The notes under the pieces: model-generated
What the model was told of the DNA's origin: nothing
Database searches by the model: none
The model's input: the letters and a program-made list of their open reading frames with translations, nothing else
Shown here: in pieces, positions 5,975 to 9,544 of the stretch
Numbering within the stretch: position 1 is the first letter of the stretch
Layout: every line of letters begins with the position of its first letter
From: Bacteroidota bacterium
GTDB taxonomy: Bacteria; Bacteroidota; Bacteroidia; Bacteroidales; JADFUO01
Reading direction: 5' to 3'
Length of the DNA stretch: 9,544 bases
Assembly: GCA_015222115.1 (NCBI GenBank)
Contig: JADFUO010000085.1
Coordinates: 1 to 9,544, forward strand
Position numbers and translations under genes: made by a program

Positions 5975-7654
5975 ATGTTGACATTTAATACAATGGGGTT
6001 GTCGCCCAATTTATTGAAAGTGATTGAAGAGCTGGGATTTAAAAAACCAACACCAATTCAGGAAGAGGTAATACCAATTTTTTTTGAAACAGAAAACGAC
6101 ATAGTAGGACTTGCTCAAACCGGAACAGGTAAAACAGCCGCTTTTGGCTTGCCTATAATTGAGCAAATAGATATTAAGAACAAATCAGTTCAGGCTTTAA
6201 TATTAGCACCAACGCGGGAATTATGTATCCAGATTTCCAAGGATTTGCAAATTTTTTCGAAATATGTAGAAGGTTTGCGGGTAGTGCCGGTATATGGTGG
6301 AGCACATATCGACACTCAGATCAAGGCACTAAAAAAAGGAGCACACATTATTGCTGCTACTCCCGGAAGAATGCTTGATTTGATCAATCGTAAAGCTGCA
6401 AATATTACTAATGTCAGAACAGTTGTTTTGGATGAGGCTGACGAAATGCTTAATATGGGATTTCGCGATGAATTAGACAAGATTTTAGAAAAAACACCTG
6501 ATAATAAGAGAACCTTACTGTTTTCAGCAACTATGCCGAGAGAAGTGGCACGCATTGCTAAAAACTATATGAACAGTCCTGTAGAAATAACCATTGGAAA
6601 GCAAAATGCCGGTGCTGAAAATATACGACATATTTATTACCAGGTGCATGCTCGCGACCGTTACTTAGCTCTTAAGCGTATTGCGGATATTAATCCGGAT
6701 ATATATGGAATTGTATTTTGCCGTACAAGGATGGAAACCAAAGATGTTGCCGATAAACTTATAAAAGACGGATATAATGCCGATGCAATTCACGGAGACC
6801 TTTCGCAAGCGCAACGCGACCATGTGATGAAGCGTTTTAGGGAAAGATCCTTACAAATGTTAGTAGCTACCGATGTAGCAGCTCGTGGTATTGATGTGAA
6901 TGATATTTCCCATATTATTAACTATAATTTACCGGAAGAACTTGATGTATATACTCACAGAAGTGGCCGTACCGGACGTGCAGGTAAATCGGGGGTTTCT
7001 ATTGCAATTGTAAACTACCGGGAAAAGAGCAAGATACCACTAATAGAAAAGATCATTCGCAAGAAATTCGAAAAATTACCGTTACCATCCGGAGCTGAAA
7101 TATGCAAAAAACAACTTTTTAAGTTAATTGACAAAATGGAGAATGTAGAAGTGGATGAAGCTCAAATTGCTCCGTTTATGGATACAGTCAATAAAAAACT
7201 TGAATGGTTGAGTAAGGAACAAATAATTAAGCACTTTGTATCGCTGGAGTTTAATCGATTCCTGGAATATTATAAAAATGCTCCTGACCTTAATGAGAAA
7301 GCAGAAGATAAACGTGACAAACGTGATAAAAGAGATAGTGGCAGCCGCAGTGACAGACACAGAAGAAGAGATAAAAGCAATTATTCCAGATTTTTTATTA
7401 ACATAGGCAAAAAAGATGGTGTTGTTCCTAAAATCATTATTGGAATGATTAATGATAATACAAAAGATCGTGATATTAATATAGGAACTATAGACCTAAA
7501 AGATAGTTTTTCATTTTTCGAAGTAGAAAAGAAGTATGCTAATAAAGTATTGAATTCCTTTCGCAATACTAAATTTAAGGGCCGACGTGTAAAAGTTGAT
7601 GTTGCCGAAGAAAAGAACGGTGACAGAAAAAAATGGAAACGTAGAAAGAAATAA
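5975..7654 (+). CDS. DEAD-box ATP-dependent RNA helicase with DbpA-type RNA-binding domain
   Basis: This 559-residue protein unwinds or remodels RNA duplexes using ATP, most likely in ribosome assembly or mRNA turnover, as CsdA/DeaD-like relatives do. The first RecA domain shows Phe4 and the Q motif (GFKKPTPIQ, 21-29), Walker A AQTGTGKT (47-54), motif Ia PTREL (79-83), TPGR (129-132), DEAD (153-156) and SAT (184-186). The second shows GIVFCRTR (245-252), ATDVAARGID (298-307) and HRSGRTGR (328-335). A basic, Lys/Arg/Asp-rich linker (about 441-468) leads to a DbpA-like RNA-binding domain (about 470-545) and a basic tail. All catalytic motifs are intact. The ATG at 5975 is chosen because it keeps Phe4; an internal ATG at codon 7 would lose it. 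The gene is bracketed by two direct palindromic repeats. Calling it deaD/csdA would overreach. Confidence 0.93.
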   Translation: MLTFNTMGLSPNLLKVIEELGFKKPTPIQEEVIPIFFETENDIVGLAQTGTGKTAAFGLPIIEQIDIKNKSVQALILAPTRELCIQISKDLQIFSKYVEGLRVVPVYGGAHIDTQIKALKKGAHIIAATPGRMLDLINRKAANITNVRTVVLDEADEMLNMGFRDELDKILEKTPDNKRTLLFSATMPREVARIAKNYMNSPVEITIGKQNAGAENIRHIYYQVHARDRYLALKRIADINPDIYGIVFCRTRMETKDVADKLIKDGYNADAIHGDLSQAQRDHVMKRFRERSLQMLVATDVAARGIDVNDISHIINYNLPEELDVYTHRSGRTGRAGKSGVSIAIVNYREKSKIPLIEKIIRKKFEKLPLPSGAEICKKQLFKLIDKMENVEVDEAQIAPFMDTVNKKLEWLSKEQIIKHFVSLEFNRFLEYYKNAPDLNEKAEDKRDKRDKRDSGSRSDRHRRRDKSNYSRFFINIGKKDGVVPKIIIGMINDNTKDRDINIGTIDLKDSFSFFEVEKKYANKVLNSFRNTKFKGRRVKVDVAEEKNGDRKKWKRRKK

Positions 7655-7686
7655 TTTTCGTAACCAATCAGTATTAAATTATTTCT
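7647..7686 (+). terminator. 11-bp perfect stem-loop at the helicase stop codon
   Basis: AGAAATAATTT (7647-7657) and AAATTATTTCT (7676-7686) are perfect complements around an 18-base loop. The left arm contains the helicase stop codon (7652-7654). The stem is A/T-rich and no U tract follows, so termination or mRNA 3'-end protection is possible but not certain. Confidence 0.35.
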
Positions 7687-7700
7687 GTTCGTTGCTTGCA

Positions 7701-7919
7701 GGACTGACTTGACTATTTGACAACTAAAGTTTATAAATCGTAATTGTCATCCTGACAACTGGAGAGAGGAAGGATCTCCATCGTCCTGCACCCCTGCTAA
7801 TAAATTACTTCTGCCTGCGGAATGCCGGATAGCTGGCAGGTGATAATTGCCGGCATACTGCAAACCGCCGGGAGGTCCCTCCCCGCCAGAGCGGGGTCAG
7901 GATGACAGGTACAAGTAAC
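7701..7919 (+). repeat. Palindromic intergenic repeat, copy B
   Basis: Second copy of the element upstream of the helicase, in the same orientation. The outer arms TGTCATCCTGA (7745-7755) and TCAGGATGACA (7897-7907) are perfect complements here. The identical blocks are 7766-7790 and 7794-7826. This copy lacks the palindrome in its left arm but carries a different one, CCCCGC/GCGGGG (7881-7896, loop CAGA), in its right arm. Both copies begin with GGACTGACTTGAC. Between this element and the methyltransferase gene (7920-8044) I see only A/T-rich sequence. Confidence 0.75.
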
Positions 7920-8029
7920 TTACATTATCTTATCTTGTATTTGTTAATTAATATCTTTTATCATTATATTTTCAAACCGATTTTTTAAAGCATTATGTGA
8001 AACCTAATATAGAAATATTTACTATTTTA

Positions 8030-8068
8030 GCGTAAAATTTGGAGTTTAAGCGCATACTCACGTTAGCA
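8030..8068 (+). repeat. Probable remnant attC-like half-site before the methyltransferase cassette
   Basis: GCGTAAA (8030-8036) can pair with TTTAAGCGC (8045-8053) with a two-base bulge. The sequence then runs through CATACTCAC to GTTAGCA (8062-8068), the start of the cassette. The pairing is short. As before cassette 1, the sequence GCGCATA (here 8050-8056) precedes the GTT box. Confidence 0.3.
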
Positions 8069-8898
8069 ACCATATTAGAGACAATAAAATGAAACAATGG
8101 TACGAAGAATTATTTAAGGATTACGCTGATAAATACGACCAAGAATCATTTACAAAAGGAACTATAGGCGAAGTTGATTTTATTGAAAATGAGTTAAATT
8201 ATGATAAGGCTAAAAAGATTCTTGATATTGGATGTGGAACAGGAAGACATTCCATTGAATTAGCTAAACGTGGATATAAAGTAACAGGATTCGATTTATC
8301 AGAATCTCTGTTAAATAAAGCAATAAGAATTGCAAAGGACAATAAATTAGAAATAAACTTCCTAAAAAAGGATGCAAGAGACTTCAATTTCAACTGTCAA
8401 TATGATTTGGCAATTATGATTTGTGAAGGTGCTTTTCCATTGATGGAAACAGACGAAATGAATTACAAAATTTTGAAAAACATTCACAGTTCGCTTAAAG
8501 ATAATGGAAAACTAATCTTTACAACATTGAATGGACTGTTTCCATTAGTTCATTCTGTAAAAGACTTCCTTGAGAAAAATCAAGGAGAAGGGGAAAGTCA
8601 AGAAAACACCTTTGATCTAATGACTTTTAGAGATTATTCTATTTATGAAACCATTGATGATTTGGGAAACAAAAAAATCTTGAATTGTAATGAACGATAT
8701 TATGTCCCTTCAGAAATTTCATGGCTATTGAAATCACTTGGATTTAAAAAAACAGAGATTTTCGGATGTAAGTTAGGAGCATTTAGCAGAAATGATGAAC
8801 TAACAACAGAAGATTTTGAAATGCTAGTTATAACGGAAAAATAAATACGGTTGCCAACAAGAAAGTATAAAGCATTAAAACGCTTCATACTTCAAACG
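8063..8898 (+). mobile_element. Integron-like single-gene cassette 3 (methyltransferase gene)
   Basis: The arm at 8062-8076 pairs with 8844-8858 in 13 of 15 positions. Both exceptions are A.C on the plus strand (A8065.C8855, A8072.C8848). The right arm begins at the last base of the stop codon and the gene starts 27 bases after the left arm begins. The repeat sequence is again private to this unit. It has the same orientation as cassettes 1 and 2, although the helicase lies between. Confidence 0.5.
8089..8844 (+). CDS. Class I SAM-dependent methyltransferase
   Basis: This 251-residue protein has the Rossmann-like methyltransferase fold. Motif I is ILDIGCGTG (44-52), binding the methionine part of S-adenosylmethionine. 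The acidic residue after strand 2 is Asp69 in GFDLS (67-71), contacting the ribose. DARDFNF (95-101) and YDLAIMICEGAF (105-116) follow, and a cap-like insertion lies near 155-200. There is no DPPY/NPPF motif, so a DNA adenine or cytosine-N4 methyltransferase is unlikely; it looks like a small-molecule or rRNA/tRNA type with an unknown acceptor. Length is typical and the frame is intact. The gene is the sole occupant of its cassette, and no promoter is obvious inside it. A role in detoxifying or modifying a compound would suit cassette cargo but is inference. Confidence 0.85.
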   Translation: MKQWYEELFKDYADKYDQESFTKGTIGEVDFIENELNYDKAKKILDIGCGTGRHSIELAKRGYKVTGFDLSESLLNKAIRIAKDNKLEINFLKKDARDFNFNCQYDLAIMICEGAFPLMETDEMNYKILKNIHSSLKDNGKLIFTTLNGLFPLVHSVKDFLEKNQGEGESQENTFDLMTFRDYSIYETIDDLGNKKILNCNERYYVPSEISWLLKSLGFKKTEIFGCKLGAFSRNDELTTEDFEMLVITEK

Positions 8899-8904
8899 TT
8901 GTAA
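8852..8904 (+). repeat. attC-like recombination site after cassette 3
   Basis: The site runs from TGCCAAC (8852-8858) to GTTGTAA (8898-8904). Inside, 8861-8873 pairs with 8882-8893: 11 pairs, one A.C mismatch (A8869.C8886), and A8864 as an extra-helical base, with an 8-base loop. At 53 bases it is near the short end of attC sizes. The boxes match the consensus only in AAC/GTT, so profile-based attC finders may miss it. Confidence 0.5.
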
Positions 8905-8980
8905 TGCATTTTGCGCATCCTGAGAACAGAATTATTTCTATATCTTCCGATAAAAAAGTATATTGATAAGTCGATAAAAA

Positions 8981-9397
8981 ATGAAAAGAAAAACTAAAAT
9001 AAAAAGTATAATTATCAATTTATTTTTGTTCGCACTTTTATTTGGATTAGTTTCATTTAACAAAGAGTATTTAAGACCTTTATATAGTCATATGCCAATT
9101 ATTGGAGTTTTGACAGGAAGTTTCCCGAATTTTATAGCTGCATATATTATCAGTCTTGCTCCTATAAATGCAGTTTTGATGAGAGAGCTTAAATATGGAC
9201 GAATTATTATTTATGCAAGTTCCATTTTAGTATTTGTGATAATGACTATTGAAGAATTAAAACCTATTTGGGGTGCTAGTACGCACTTTGATTCATTTGA
9301 TATTTTGGCAAGTGGATTAGGTTCTCTATTGGCAATTTTAACTTTTGAGTTTATTCTCTTAATTGTAAAGTATAAAATTAAAAAAATATTAGATTAA
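8981..9397 (+). CDS. Small integral membrane protein, VanZ-like in pattern
   Basis: This 138-residue protein has about four hydrophobic segments (near 8-26, 40-62, 74-91 and 108-130) and short basic ends. The segment LKPIWGASTHFDSFDILASG (93-112), with its Asp104 and Asp107 just before the last helix, recalls the conserved acidic patch of VanZ-like and related small membrane families, but I cannot assign it firmly. The ATG at 8981 has no strong Shine-Dalgarno sequence. It follows the third attC-like site by 83 bases, more than in the other cassettes. No complement of the GTTGTAATGC box follows it, so it is not a recognisable cassette. Its function is unknown. Confidence 0.7.
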   Translation: MKRKTKIKSIIINLFLFALLFGLVSFNKEYLRPLYSHMPIIGVLTGSFPNFIAAYIISLAPINAVLMRELKYGRIIIYASSILVFVIMTIEELKPIWGASTHFDSFDILASGLGSLLAILTFEFILLIVKYKIKKILD

Positions 9398-9404
9398 AAA
9401 AATC

Positions 9405-9455
9405 TTTACATTTAGTACTTTAATTTGTACATTATATCAATTTATTAACGTACAA
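9405..9455 (+). promoter_or_regulatory. Promoter/operator of the antitoxin gene with TGTACA-type sites
   Basis: Three GTAC cores occur: AGTACT (9414-9419), TGTACA (9426-9431) and CGTACA (9449-9454). The first two are 12 bp apart centre to centre. TTGTAC (9425-9430) and GTACAA (9450-9455) form an inverted repeat. YefM antitoxins are known to bind paired palindromes with a TGTACA core to repress their own operon, so this fits the gene downstream. TTTACA (9405-9410) and TACATT (9428-9433), 17 bases apart, form a sigma70-like promoter overlapped by the sites. Confidence 0.5.
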
Positions 9456-9460
9456 GGGAG
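9454..9460 (+). promoter_or_regulatory. Strong Shine-Dalgarno sequence of the antitoxin gene
   Basis: AAGGGAG lies 7 bases before the ATG at 9468. It is the clearest ribosome binding site in the window; the other genes lack one, as is usual in Bacteroidota. This fixes the start codon and hints that the gene came from outside the group or needs high translation. Confidence 0.65.
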
Positions 9461-9467
9461 AAGTATC

Positions 9468-9544
9468 ATGCAGAGAATTCAATTAAATGAAGATATTCAA
9501 CCTCTATCCGAATTTCGAGCCAATGTAGCTTCATTCATTGAAAA
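9468..9544 (+). CDS. Phd/YefM-family antitoxin, N-terminal part (runs off the window)
   Basis: Only 25 codons are present: MQRIQLNEDIQPLSEF, then RANVASFIE. This matches the N-terminal DNA-binding region of Phd/YefM antitoxins, in which a short strand is followed by the 'PLSEFRAN' helix. Such proteins bind their own operator and neutralise a RelE/ParE/YoeB- or Doc-type toxin encoded just downstream. The upstream TGTACA-type operator and the strong ribosome binding site agree with this. The toxin partner is predicted to lie beyond 9544 and is not visible. The gene is truncated by the window edge, not broken. Confidence 0.75.
   Translation, partial: MQRIQLNEDIQPLSEFRANVASFIE

Noticed and set aside
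3877..8844. HEPN gene plus methyltransferase as one restriction-type or toxin-antitoxin operon
   Set aside because: They are about 3.6 kb apart, separated by the helicase and separately framed by repeats, and the methyltransferase lacks the DPPY/NPPF motif of DNA N-methyltransferases.
9391..9405. AGATT/AATCT hairpin as a terminator after the membrane-protein gene
   Set aside because: The stem is five weak pairs, overlaps the stop codon and has only a short T run, which is too little to support a call.

Overview
The window is low-GC chromosomal DNA from a member of the Bacteroidota. The evidence is the gene content (a GH3-type amidosynthetase, a DEAD-box helicase with a DbpA-type tail), TAnnTTTG-type promoter elements, the near absence of Shine-Dalgarno sequences, and dispersed palindromic repeats beginning TGTCATCCTGA. 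No rRNA, tRNA, CRISPR array, integrase or transposase gene was found.

Layout. Positions 1-2483 hold two minus-strand genes: a GH3 acyl-adenylate/amidosynthetase homologue and, downstream of it across an 11-bp tandem repeat, a LysE-family exporter. A plus-strand gene for a membrane-anchored endonuclease/exonuclease/phosphatase-fold protein diverges at 2553. From about 3785 the window changes character. Three single genes each sit between a private pair of 15-16 bp inverted repeats: a HEPN (AbiU2-like) protein, an unrecognised 163-residue protein and a SAM-dependent methyltransferase. Behind two of these genes lies a longer imperfect palindrome with one bulged base, and behind the third a short collapsed one. 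This is the layout of integron gene cassettes with attC-like sites, without an integrase in view. Every mismatch in these stems is A.C on the plus strand and therefore a G.T wobble on the minus strand, so the minus strand is the one that would fold.

The DEAD-box RNA helicase at 5975-7654 lies between the second and third cassettes. It is bracketed by two direct copies of a ~220-bp palindromic repeat. After the methyltransferase cassette come a small membrane-protein gene and, at the right edge, the first 25 codons of a Phd/YefM-type antitoxin. The antitoxin is preceded by a TGTACA-type operator and a strong Shine-Dalgarno sequence, which suggests a toxin-antitoxin operon running out of the window.

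The housekeeping genes (LysE, GH3, EEP, helicase) show no clear functional link beyond a possible GH3/exporter pairing. The accessory genes (HEPN, unknown, methyltransferase, antitoxin) look like laterally acquired, individually mobile cargo, and a defence role is plausible for at least the HEPN protein.
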